Source: Juglans regia (lineage: Eukaryota > Streptophyta > Magnoliopsida > Fagales > Juglandaceae). Taken from it: a stretch of 64,000 bases of DNA. Of the stretch, positions 22,943 through 33,500 are shown in pieces. The DNA is taken from assembly GCF_001411555.2 (NCBI RefSeq), contig NC_049902.1:15464741-15528740 (forward strand). Direction: 5' to 3'. Within the stretch, counting starts at the first letter, position 1, and every line of letters starts with the position of its first letter. Position numbers and translations under genes: made by a program. Under the pieces are notes generated by a model, which had not been told where the DNA came from, did no database searches, and worked only from the letters and a program-made list of their open reading frames with translations.

Positions 22943-23699
22943 ATTTTATCAATGTATATAACTAATTTTAATATCTAATTTTGAAACTTTATAAGACATT
23001 GTTAGTTGTCAATTGATGGTGTATAATATGATACAATTGGTATATTTTTTAATTTTATAAAATTAGTATTTCTGATCTGTACGCTCGAATGTAAATAAAA
23101 AAGTTCAAACCTTGGGATCGAACGGACATCCAAAACGTCGGGACATGCAACACAAAGTTACCTGCCCCCGTTCATGACATATAAGATGCAATGTTCTTAA
23201 CATGCATCTAGTATTATGCAATATTCGCAGCGAATAATTTTTTTTTTTTAGCAATACTATGCACCAAAGTTATAATATCCCAAATAGTTAAAACATAATC
23301 CATACATACTTTAACAAAATAAACATCCACGATTACAGTAAGAGTCTCAGAAGACTATAATCTCAAAACAATGGAGACTTGGCTCCATAATTACATTGCC
23401 AAAATACACTATTAGGCTAGTTCATTGAATAACTTGCGTAACTCGACTAACGATGCCGGAATACTATACAAAAACCTAACTATGGAGGCTACAAGCTCCG
23501 TTTTACTTCTACGGCATCTAGTCAACCTCCTCCAGTCTACCAGTGTCTACTCCTTACTCTGATCCTGACACATCGCCTACCATTTGAGATGAATGGTAAT
23601 TGGGACTACCACGGTGAGATTTGATTACAAATCTCAGCAAGTTAACAAGAAACTTCCACATAGGTTAATGATGCATGCATGGCAGTAAAAGCATGAATG

Positions 23700-24095
23700 C
23701 ATAATCAAAGTCATAAGTAAGCATAGCATAACTTAACATATAGCATGACATAAATAACATAATTTGAACTGAAACTGAAACTGAAACTTAGCTTGACGTG
23801 ACATGGCATGTAAGTGAACTTATAACATGAACTAGCAATATAGCATGAACGTGAACTTGAAACATAACATGGACTTGAAACATAGCATGAACGTGAACAT
23901 ACATAATTTGAATATGAACCTGAACTTGAAACATAACGTGAACGTGAACATGACATAACATGAACGTGAACTTGAAACATGATATGAACTTGAAAGATAG
24001 CATGAACATGAGCATATATAACATGAACTTGAACTTAAATATAACATAACGTGAAACATGACTTGAACGTGAAATACATGAACTTGGAATCTTAT
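23700..24095. repeat. GAAC-rich minisatellite in LTR copy B
   Basis: Imperfect units of about 25-40 bp built from CATGAACGTGAACTTGAAAC and ATAACATGAACTTGAAACAT. The same array lies at 53290-53660 in copy C and, shorter, at 51695-51780. Frames across it (rich in Phe-Val-His and Ser-Cys-Tyr) are artefacts. Confidence 0.8.
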
Positions 24096-24199
24096 TCAAT
24101 AGACTTAATTAATAAAAGTGACCATACGGGTACTACATGGGTCCCCTTGAGCCTTGTGTCCCTACCGATTACCACATTACAACACATGTGTCTATACCT

Positions 24200-24375
24200 G
24201 CGGTGAGTGCGTTAATACGTACTCCACAGATGCTGTGGCTGCACGTTTTTACGTGTCACAATCGCTGTGTCTCACGTAGTGTATGCTCCACAATTGTTGT
24301 GGCCCCATACTTCATGCTCCATAGTTATTGTGGCCCTATGAATTGTTTGTGCCACACTTGCTGTGAACACACGTA
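24200..24375. repeat. Series of short imperfect palindromes (TGTGG/CCACA) in LTR copy B
   Basis: At least five consecutive short stem-loops such as CTCCACAATTGTTGTGGCCC and CTCCATAGTTATTGTGGCCC, spaced about 30-40 bp. Repeated in the same place at 51910-52035 and 53780-53945. Confidence 0.75.
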
Positions 24376-24549
24376 ACATAAAATATGGCTCCATCGGCGT
24401 TAGTGCTTGGCACGCTCCGGTGACCAGCTAGTTAGGCCCCAGCCGCAACCTATTGACTGTACGTCCTCAACCCAGGGAATTTCACACATATTTAGATACT
24501 TCAGAGTGAACAAATGAGTTTCACTAGGATATTATTCTATCTTAGCGCT

Positions 24550-24980
24550 TAGAGTCGTGATTGATATGAATAACTTAACTGGCATACATGATATTTTGTA
24601 ACGTGGTGTGACATGAACGTGACATAAAATACAGTATTCCTGACGTAGTGTAACATGGCATGAACGTAAAACGACATACATGACATACTTTGAGGCATAA
24701 ATGTAACAAAAAATATTTCATAACATGGCATATATGTAACAGACAATATTTCATAACATGACATACCATGTAACAGACAATATTTTGTAACATGTCACAA
24801 TGAATATTATGTGACATGCATGTAACAGATGACATACATAATGTGACATACTTGTAACAGATAGTAACATGAGACAAAGTATATTATGTAACAGATAAGA
24901 CTTTTGTGACAGAATTATTCGTATAATTGATAAACATGTGATGACATGGCATGACATGACATATATAACAACATAGGAAT
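24550..24980. repeat. CATG-rich minisatellite in LTR copy B
   Basis: Same array type as at 3640-4010, with units around CATAACATGACATACCATG and TAACAGACAATATTT. Confidence 0.8.
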
Positions 24981-27654
24981 ATAAACTGTAGTTCCCTTAC
25001 CCATCACACATACATAGTAAACTGATAGTAAAAGTTAGAAATTTAATTACTAACAATTAGAAATGTGAAAAGAGACAACTTAGAGTAAAATTACCATTTT
25101 ACCCTCTACATGTGGAAAAATGACAATTTTACCCCTAACTTAACGATTTCACATCCTAACTCTAAAAATTATCAAAATTTACATTCCTCATATAAATTTT
25201 GTCCTAAACTCAAATATCTATTCAGAAAAATTTAAAATCATTTACAACTATGTAAAACTCACTATAGCTGAAACATTCATAGGTCATTTCTCTTGATTTT
25301 GGTTGCAATTTCTATCATCTTCAAAACCCATGATCAAACCAAAATTTTATAACAAAGATCTTCCTATCCTAAGTTCAAAAACACACTTAAAATATCCATT
25401 AAGAAAAAGTTAATCATCAATACCAAACTTTTTGTAAGAAAACCCAAAATTTTTAACAAAAAGTAAAACCTTAAATCACAAGTTTTGACCTTAATAAAAA
25501 GTCTCCAAGAATTCCAAAAAATCAAATCTTACTTCTAACATATTCATAACATCATCCTAAGATCAATCATGTTTTAAATGATCAAACAAAAGTCACCAAA
25601 AAGCATAAAATTACACTTGGAGTTTTTGGTTTTACACTTAGTCCAAAAACAGAAACTTTTCTCTCAACTAACTTTGATTAATCTCTTGATCCATGGCTTA
25701 AAGACATGTAATCTTCAAACTACCACATAACATGGTTTAAAAATGTGTCTTAAAGAATCCAACCATCAATCTTAAAATCACATGGCTAAAAATTAATAAA
25801 ACATGGATCTAACCCAACAACATCAAATCTTAGGCCTAACCGAAATCCTCTTGCATCCTAACATGTATATAAGAGGTTTAGGATCATCATATAAACATAT
25901 GAAAGCCTTTGGAATAAGATTAAACCATGAAATATTCAAATTTTCACAAAACAAAAACTGTTTTTCCACTTCCAGTTTTCAAGTTTCTAGATCTAAGGAA
26001 ATCTATCATTAAAAGCTTTATTCATGCAACAAAACCTCAATGAAAATTCATAAACACATGCTAAAAATACGCCATAAAATGTTTGGACCAAGATATGTCC
26101 ATTAGCTTGGTAAAAAAGTTCAAAACATAACATACTCTCCAGTTTCACGCCCAGAATGACATTTCCATGGTTAAAAATACTTTTTACCAACCAAATGAGT
26201 ATGAAATGAGACTAATAAGATAGGCACAAAAACTACACTCAAAGATGAAGAACTTTTATGAAGGATTTATCGTGCGAAAATACCTACAATGGGTTGAAAA
26301 GCTCCATGTAAAAAGACTCAGAAATCTGCTCAAGAGAGCTCTTTTGAATTTCTCTCTAAGAATGGGGTGAAGAAGTGATGAAAAGGAGTGAAATGTGTCT
26401 TGCACGACTTTAGACTTTTGGAGGGGGAAGTTATGGGCTTGAATGACCTTTGATTGGAGGTGGCTATGTGACATAAAGTGGAGAATAGAGAGGAGCAAAG
26501 ACTGACTGCAACAGCTGTGAGATATGGAGGTTGATGGGGTGGATTTCTCCATCACATCATGGCACTATTGGGTGCAGCCAATGGTAGTGAATGGTTTGCC
26601 ATGTGAGGGAGGAAACTTCTTCAAGAAGTTTTGCCAAGGTGGCCAAATTCGTGGGTCTTGGTGGGCTTCAACCAAGTGGGCTTCAATTTGGGGTTTAAAG
26701 GGGGTTTGGTTAGGGTTTGAGATGCTATCATGTCCAAATCCAATTTTTCTTGGCCCAATCAAATTTTCAAGATTTAAAAGGTTGAATAATGATGTCATAA
26801 CAAGGGTTTGATTAATTAATAGCATGTGGAAGTGATTTAATCAAGTGATTAAACACAATGATAGAAATCGAATTAAAAAGGGTTTGGAGGCCAACTTTAG
26901 GGTTTGAGAAACCGTTAAGGATTTCGGTTTCAACCAAGCTTTTGGGGTTTCAATTGGATTCTAACCATTTAGAGTTTCGCTAGGATTGAAACACTTTTTG
27001 GTCTAGCACAATTTGGTTGATCAGATGAAACAAAGTTTTGCTTAGGTGGCATGATCTCACACCTTGATTTCCTTCACAAATTTATCTAATGGTCCCTCAT
27101 GGTGCCAAGTGTCTAATACTATCCACTATGTGTGGCTAAGATCTTGCCAAATGTCCAAATAAAACTTCTCTAACCTCATTTGGATATTTCACACTGTGAT
27201 TTTGAAAACACTACACTAGATGTGCTTATTGAGGTTACTATTTACTCTGAAAAAATGCATAATAAACTTAGTACTGAAAAATCCTAAATATTCATATTAA
27301 CTTATAATGAAAATCGTTTACCGAAATTCAACCCCAAAGTGCCCCTAAAAATAATTTCATAATTTCGAATAGGCGTTTCGTCTCGAATTATGAAAATGAA
27401 TTATTGCGTCATAAAATCTTAAATAATCAACTGAGTCTAATGACGTAGACCAAAACACATTCTGACACTTCTAACTACCTCAAATAATTAAACTCATATT
27501 TCTAGCACCACAGTGATTGATAACACTGACTATGTCGACAAACTAAAACATGTACGATTGATTGATTCATAAAAACTTATGGAGTTTTTACGAGGTTCCT
27601 AAAGTCGATAGAAATTCCATTAATGAATTTCTAGTGGGCTATTACAAATGTACT

Positions 27655-27945
27655 CACCTTCAAACGAACAAAACGTTTGAATGTTTAAACGATTAACGTT
27701 CGAACAAACCTCAGAGCATATCACTTGCGTTCGAACACTTCTTTGTTAACATTCGAACTAACGTCTGAATGTTATACCCATTACATTCAAACAATGGTCT
27801 GTTAACGTTCGAACATCAATTTCTGACATTCGAATGCCAATCGGGCGGGTTGACGTTCGAATGTTTAATTGTACGTCTGAACGTTACTTTCTATGACAGA
27901 TTTCAATCGTTACAAAAAAAGGGAACGTTCGAATTTACACCAAAC
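27655..27945. repeat. Right subterminal motif array of the CACTA element
   Basis: Closely spaced copies of the motif in both orientations: AACGATTAACGTTCGAACAA, AACATTCGAACTAACGTC, TTAACGTTCGAACATC, GACGTTCGAATGTTTAA. They are followed by GTGACGG repeats up to the right end at 28140. Confidence 0.8.
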
Positions 27946-28140
27946 GAAACACCTCCAACAGTCACTAAGAATATTTTTAGGGACGGTTCAATAGTAAACC
28001 GTCACCAGTTGTTTTCTATGATGTACATTAGGTGACGGTCGTGGTGACGGTTTCAAATCGTCACCATATATCTTTAGTGACGTTTTGATTATTTTTTGTG
28101 ACGGTTTCTTTTGTCACAAAAGATAAATTGTGTTGTAGTA

Positions 28141-28590
28141 AGTGTTGTGGAGGGTTTCTATCTTTTAAGCAATGTGTTTTGGCTCTTAGCACCTAGGTTT
28201 ATGATACCATTGTGGGTTTACTTTTAAGCTATGCTTAAGTTACTTTTAGGATAAAGTTTCTATCTTGTGGGATAAAGTTACTTTTATCTTAAAATAGACT
28301 TAATAGATCAAATAAAATTATACAATTTTTTGAGTTTGCTTTTGTATAATTTTTTATGTTTGTTGCGATTTTGTTATTGTAATGATGAAAAATATAAGCT
28401 ATGCTTCTTCATTTTGATTTCTTTTTCACCATGTATTGTTTCTTTTTTTTAGGTTTATAACATTTTCAATGATATGAATTGAAATTCAAATGGCATGTAA
28501 ATTTAGCTGCAAAGATATTGTAGAAAAATGTTATAGAATATAGAATAGAAGGATGTTTAATTGATAGAAATTGAAAGATATGTAATCTAG
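28141..28590 (+). pseudogene. Partial duplicate of the CDC7-like kinase gene, right part (3' UTR)
   Basis: Continues the duplicate on the other side of the CACTA insertion. TGGAGGGTTTCTATCTTTTA against TGGAGGGTTTCTGCTTTTTT (51058), TTTTGGCTCTTAGCACC against TTTTGGCTCTCAGCCCT, and further right TTTCAATGATATGAATTGA and AAAGATATTGTAGAA against the 3' flank of the kinase gene up to about 51280. Direct orientation, about 23 kb upstream of the intact gene's stop codon. The middle (about 28215-28375) has extra repeated sequence. Confidence 0.8.
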
Positions 28591-29715
28591 AGAGTAAGGC
28601 GATTGTGAATCGAGTAATACTATATATAATTATAAATTATGCAAGCTCTGCACACTCATTTTCAAAAAGAGTATTGTTTATCATTAAAAAAATAATTTTT
28701 TCACGTGGATATCATATTTACTCACTTTTTTAAAAATAAGTATACGACACTTGTGCACTCTATTATTATAAATATCATTTCTCTTGTAAATCTTCAAAAT
28801 TTACAAATCTTGGCAATTAAGCCCCTCTATTCATCTTCCTTGAAATCAATTAAAGATGAGATTGCCACGCAGCAATAACACCATCCACCAATTAATCAGA
28901 ATTTGACACTTTGGCATCCAAATGTTTGTCAACAATATATAAAATAAGTAAAAAAGAAGATAAATGATATTTACAGTCATAAATTACACAAGTATCGCAT
29001 ATTTATTTTGAAAGTATGAAACCTATATAAAAAAAATTAATTTTTTAATAATGTACCACACTATTTTTCATAAGGAATGCGCAATGCTTGCATAATCGAT
29101 GATTATATCTAACATTATTAAAAAAATAATAATTTGACAGAGATAACAAAATTTTTTAAACTAAGATATGAACGAAACTTATTTTTTTAGAAAAAAAAAA
29201 TAAAGTTACAAACATTTGAAAATAAAAATCAAATCTAAAAAAATAAAAATTGATAAGAAGTATTCAATTGAAAAATAAAAAGGAAGGTGGGGAGGGAGAC
29301 CACCTCTTATTCGCAGCGGAAGGAGGTACCCGTGGACACCGTTGGGTGGCTGCAGCCACTCTATTAGATCGTGGGGACTTGGGTATCACCCAGGGGAAAA
29401 GACATAATCCTTTTATTTTTAACTTTTGAATATTTTTATCAATTGTTTTTAGTTTTTTATTTTTTTTAAATATTTAAAACTCTTTATTTTTAAAAAAATA
29501 ACATTCATATTTTTTCAAATATTTATCTTAAATTTTTCACTTTTTAATCTCTTTTTAATAAATTTTATATTTCTATTTCTTAGTAAAATTACTGACGTGA
29601 CATTCAAAATTCTATGCGTTGAATTTGATTGGTTGCAAATTCCCACCTTACTGTTAATTAATTTAATGAAAGATAGACTGCGATTATTGTTAAAAATTCT
29701 AAGCTGAAAGAGTAA
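28591..29715. other. Intergenic AT-rich DNA
   Basis: No gene seen. Long A/T runs. A GC-richer block at 29285-29400 (GGCTGCAGCCACTC and flanks) may be an old transposon end but shows no repeat partner in the window. Confidence 0.3.
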
Positions 29716-29936
29716 GGTCCGGTTTGGTTATGTAATTTAGAAGAGATGAAATAAAATAAAATATTTTATTAAAAATTGAATAAAATATTATTATAATATA
29801 AAATTATAATATTATTTTTATTTTGAGATTGAAAAAAGTTAAATTGTTTATTTTATTTTGTGTAAGATTTTAAAAAAATTATAATTATTAAATGAAATAA
29901 GATGAGATAATTTGGTTTTATATAACCAAACCAACC
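29716..29936. mobile_element. Tourist-like MITE, copy 2 (decayed)
   Basis: Begins GGTCCGGTTTGGTTATGTAA and ends TATAACCAAACCAACC, an imperfect inverted pair. The inside matches copy 1 (TGAAAAAAGTTAAATTGTTT and AAATGAAATAAGATGAGATA). TAA lies on the left (29713-29715). The right side (AAT) does not match, so the target duplication is not intact. Confidence 0.65.
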
Positions 29937-30270
29937 AATTGACTTTAGAAGCTTCTTTCAAAAGTAGGGCTGGGTAGAGGGGCACGGGCCCCCGGTCGAC
30001 CACTGCCCCACCCACATAATTTTACTTTTATTTAAATAATATTTTTATTTAATTTTTTTTCTTATTTATTAAAATTTAATAAAATATTTTGAGTGAGATG
30101 AAAAATTTGAGTTTTAAATGAAAGTTTAAAATATTATTTTTTAATATTATTATTATTTTATAATTTGAAAAAAGTTGAATTGAGAGTTGAAAAAGTTGAA
30201 TTGTTTATATATTTTACATAAAAATTTAAAAAAATTATAATAATAAGATAAGATGAAATAAAAATTTAGT
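29937..30270. other. Intergenic DNA with a truncated MITE copy
   Basis: About 30083-30268 repeats the interior of the same MITE family (GAGTGAGATGAAAAATTTGA through ATTATAATAATAAGATAAGA) without both ends. Left of it is a GC-rich patch (about 29965-30010) of unknown origin. Confidence 0.5.
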
Positions 30271-30418
30271 ATGAGAATTTTGTGCGAGAATTTTGTGATT
30301 AATATTTACCAAATTCACACGTCTAAACGTGCGAATGCAATATCTTGCACTCGCAGCACTGGCGCAGGACCGAACTGTTCCGTCATTAAACGCTCTTTTT
30401 TTTTTTTCGAAAATATTG

Positions 30419-30476
30419 TTGGCGGGAAATTGGTAGGTGCCAATTGTCGAACCCTACTTGTGCAACATTCCCGCCT
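30419..30476. promoter_or_regulatory. Two E2F-type sites upstream of the CDC7-like gene
   Basis: GCGGGAAA at 30422-30429 is the exact reverse complement of the plant E2F consensus form TTTCCCGC (TTTSSCGC). ATTCCCGC at 30467-30474 fits the wider WTTSSCSS consensus on the plus strand. They lie about 110 and 60 bp upstream of the chosen ATG and face each other. CDC7 is an S-phase gene in other eukaryotes, so E2F control at G1/S is a sensible inference. Binding is not shown. Confidence 0.6.
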
Positions 30477-30534
30477 CTCTCAATCTCTATACCAAGCGTC
30501 ACCCAAACCCAAAATTTCTCAGATCTGGAGTTCC

Positions 30535-33500
30535 ATGGATACTCGTCTCACCGACTCCGAACTCAGCCTAACCACCTCTGCCACCGACTCTGAAAAGTCG
30601 TGGCACCTCCTCGCCCTCCTCCTTTCGCTTGGCCGCACGGCTCGCCCCACCGAGCTCGCTTCCCGATGCGCCTTGTTCTCCGTCTCCCCTGAGCTCATCG
30701 AGTCCCTCTGCTCAATCCCTGGCTCGCCGCTCTTCTTCACCCGCGATCTCTACGTCACTCTCTCTCCTGTCGCCCTCTCTGCTCTCGCGGGGCTCACGGC
30801 GAATTCGAATTTGATATTTGACTTGACGCCGCGGATCCGGATGGGAGTGGGCGGGGCAAATAGGTGTTGTGATAAAATGCACTCTTTAAGAATGTACTCT
30901 AGGAAGCGCAAGCCCATTTCGTCTTCGGTTTATTCGCTAGACCCAGTGTCAAAACGAAAAGTGATTTTGAATTCGGGAGCTGGTAAGTAGGAGTTCGTTG
31001 TATTCTCTTTTTATTCTATTTAGAGACTCTTTGGTCTTTTGTTTTTTTCAATTTTGGTGTCAATTTGTTTCATTGGTAATTCTGGTTATTAATTACAGCG
31101 GAAGAAGAGGAACCAGCGCGCTTGTGTATACGGAAAACAATTCAATATGTTTCTGCAAAGGTACACTTGAATCAAAGTTATTCGATTCTTTTTTATAGGT
31201 TATGTTAAATAAAATCAAGTGAAGTTCTAGTTCGTTTGCTTGCTTTTTTCAATATGATTAGGTTTGGATTTATTGCTTTTGTTAATTTAGAATTTTTGGT
31301 GTATTATGTGAAGTTCCAGCGGACGTTTTTTTTTTCCAAGAGTCAATGTTTAAAGTTGACCACAATTCCATCGTTCTTGCAGCACTGGATTTGGAACTTT
31401 TCTTTCATCATTATTTTACACATCTTTAAAATGGTGAAGGTCCCTTGTGCCTCATTGTGGTAGCAGAATTACACTTGCTATTGTCATCTCATTGGGTAGT
31501 GTTGCCCTGCTAGCATAAAAAAGAAAGGATTTATCCAATTGCAAGCGACTTTTGCATTTTATGGTTAGTGTTGTAACAAAAAGTCTGCGGTTGTATATTT
31601 CAATAGTATTTAATTATTCACCTAATAAAAAAGAATATTGTAATGGCCTTTAATTATTGACTCTGTTTAGGTGACATCTCCATCTCTCTTCCGATAGCAA
31701 GTGAATGGTTTTCATGTAATCAGTTTTTTCCCTTTCTATTTTCTGTTTTCTCTAAAACAAAATGTTTTCAAGGTTTTTCCATCATATCAGTTTTCAGAAA
31801 CATAATTTTTTCCATTTAATGGGTGCAACCAATCAAATCATTCTTCCCAACAGCCTCTGAATCATATTGTTCATGCAGGTACCATTTCATATGACTGACA
31901 ATATGTGTATGAGCATAAATGTGCCGCCAGGTGACATGGAAGTAATTTTGAATAAGTTGAAGTTCACTCCCCCCATGTATCCTAATTCCAGTAGAGGTCA
32001 ATCAACATATAAAGTGAAGAACCTTGAACCTTTAGAAGGTGACAATAATACAAGCATGCTTCTACAAAGGAAGACTAACATGCCAATAATGGCATGTGAA
32101 CCTGATCCAGGACCAGCTCTTCCAAATACCATTTTGGATAATATAGTTGTTTGCGAAGATGCTGGAAATAATGAAAGTGGTCTCGGAAGTACGACAAATT
32201 TCAGTAAAATATGTTGCCAAGGAGATTTTAAATATAGAGATATATCTCCTTTAGAGGCTGGATATGTCGATGATGATTTTAGAGCTCCACAAGTTAAGAT
32301 AGTTGAAAATGAAAGAGTTCGGGAAGGCAGGGAGAATCAACAGTTTATTGATTCTGGAAGCCTTCAAGGGGAAACAGAAAGTCTCTTACTGCCAATTAAT
32401 ACTTTCCTTTTGGACATTTTACCTGAAAATGACTCGAAAGAGATGAAGGTGAATTCTTTTGATATGATTTCTTCTTTAGAAAGAGAGCATAAAGCTACAC
32501 ATGTGGAAACTTGGGCTCTCTCTCCAGGAGCTGATCTTTCTGTAGCTCAGAAGCAGTCATTGAAATCCTCTGCAAAAATGAAGACAAAACACAAGGATTG
32601 GATGTCTTCAACACTGCATGTTTCCTCCAAGTTTTTGGAGCGTAATAAAGCAGTTGGTTCTCCCAAAGAGAAGCGGCAGTGTAGAAGAAATCGGCTGTCA
32701 ATCAGCACGGTGAAGAAATTAAAGCGTGATCATGTTGACATGCGTATTAAGGAGAAAAGGGAAAACACTAGTGTTCCTCCAAAGGTAAGTTCCTATCTGG
32801 AATATCTGTATCCCATGTTGTACTTGGTTGCCTTCATCTGTGACCTAACAATTGGGTCTTTAGTCCAATCTATGAAAGAGTATTGGGAGCCAGGATGCAT
32901 GCCAGTTTCATTAAATTTCTGAGCCGAAGTGAAAAAATGAGCTTAACCACTGTTGTTAGTTTTAATAACTATAGATGCTTACTTTGTAGGATCAACAAGA
33001 GACAAAAGTGATTCCAAATTTTGAATCTTATGTAGTAGTTGAAGAAGAAGGTTCAGGTATTAAAACTTCAATTACGTTCCTTTTATATCCACCACACGTC
33101 TGGCAAACCATTCGTTGATATTTTGATTATTGATTGTTTTCACTACACCCAAACTTGCAGGGGGTTATGGCACTGTTTACAGGGCACGGAGGAAAAGTGA
33201 CGGAATTACCGTTGCAATTAAATGTAAGTGATGACATTATACTTCATAGTTGAATATGAAGTATATCTGATAGTCAGCATTATAATAGTTTGCTTATAAT
33301 CTTGGACTTTCAACGTACCAAGAGTAATAGTTTGCAGTCCAGGTGAAAAAAAAGAGTTTAGCCTGTCTCATCAAATTATGGGACTTGTAAATTTTCCACT
33401 TTGATCACTTATGCAACATTCCAAATTAAGTCTTTAATACTGTTTCTCCAAGCAGTACCTTTCTGTCAAATCTAGGATTGTTACTTCACAATTTTCATAA

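Larger units (their letters stand above)
23093..27646 (-). mobile_element. Ty3/gypsy long LTR, copy B, nested in the CACTA element
   Basis: The minus-strand start is at 27646 (TGTAATAGCCCACTAG), with the same terminal block as copies A and C. The other end (about 23100-23200) resembles the ends of LTRs at 43178 and 51535 (CTTGGGATCGAACGGACATC, then CGGGACATGCAACACAAAG). AATGT occurs on both flanks (23088-23092 and 27647-27651) and could be a 5-bp duplication, but the expected terminal TG/CA is missing on the left and AATGT-like words are common there. No internal domain adjoins either side, so it looks like a solo LTR. Confidence 0.75.
18856..28140. mobile_element. CACTA (En/Spm) transposon with 3-bp TSD, about 9.3 kb
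   Basis: The left end is CACTACAACAAAAATTAG. The right end reads TTGTGTTGTAGTA, which is the inverted match with a final G-to-A change. Flanks are AGT at 18853-18855 and AGT at 28141-28143, a 3-bp duplication as CACTA elements make. Removing the element rejoins the 3' end of the kinase duplicate. Sequences next to the ends carry short inverted GTGACGG/CGTCAC and TTTTTGTGACAG motifs. Many copies of a TTCGAACGT-like motif lie at 18980-19145, 20550-21620, 22180-22250 and 27655-27945. Without the LTR insert (about 23093-27646) the element is about 4.7 kb. No intact TNP2 transposase domain was recognised, so this copy is probably non-autonomous. Confidence 0.88.

Noticed and set aside
23711..24099. 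Long open frames rich in Val-His-Phe and Ser-Cys-Tyr on the minus strand
   Set aside because: They follow the GAAC minisatellite in all frames, and the same happens at 53283-53624. Repeat-driven, no domain.
24200..24375. CRISPR-like regular short repeats
   Set aside because: Plant nuclear DNA, repeats imperfect and palindromic, spacers not unique. Part of an LTR.
23088..27651. AATGT on both sides of LTR copy B as target-site duplication
   Set aside because: Left LTR end lacks the TG terminus, and AATGT is part of the common CACTA motif nearby, so chance is likely.
30629..30814. Ala/Pro/Ser-rich frame
   Set aside because: Shadow of kinase exon 1 in another frame, caused by its high GC content.
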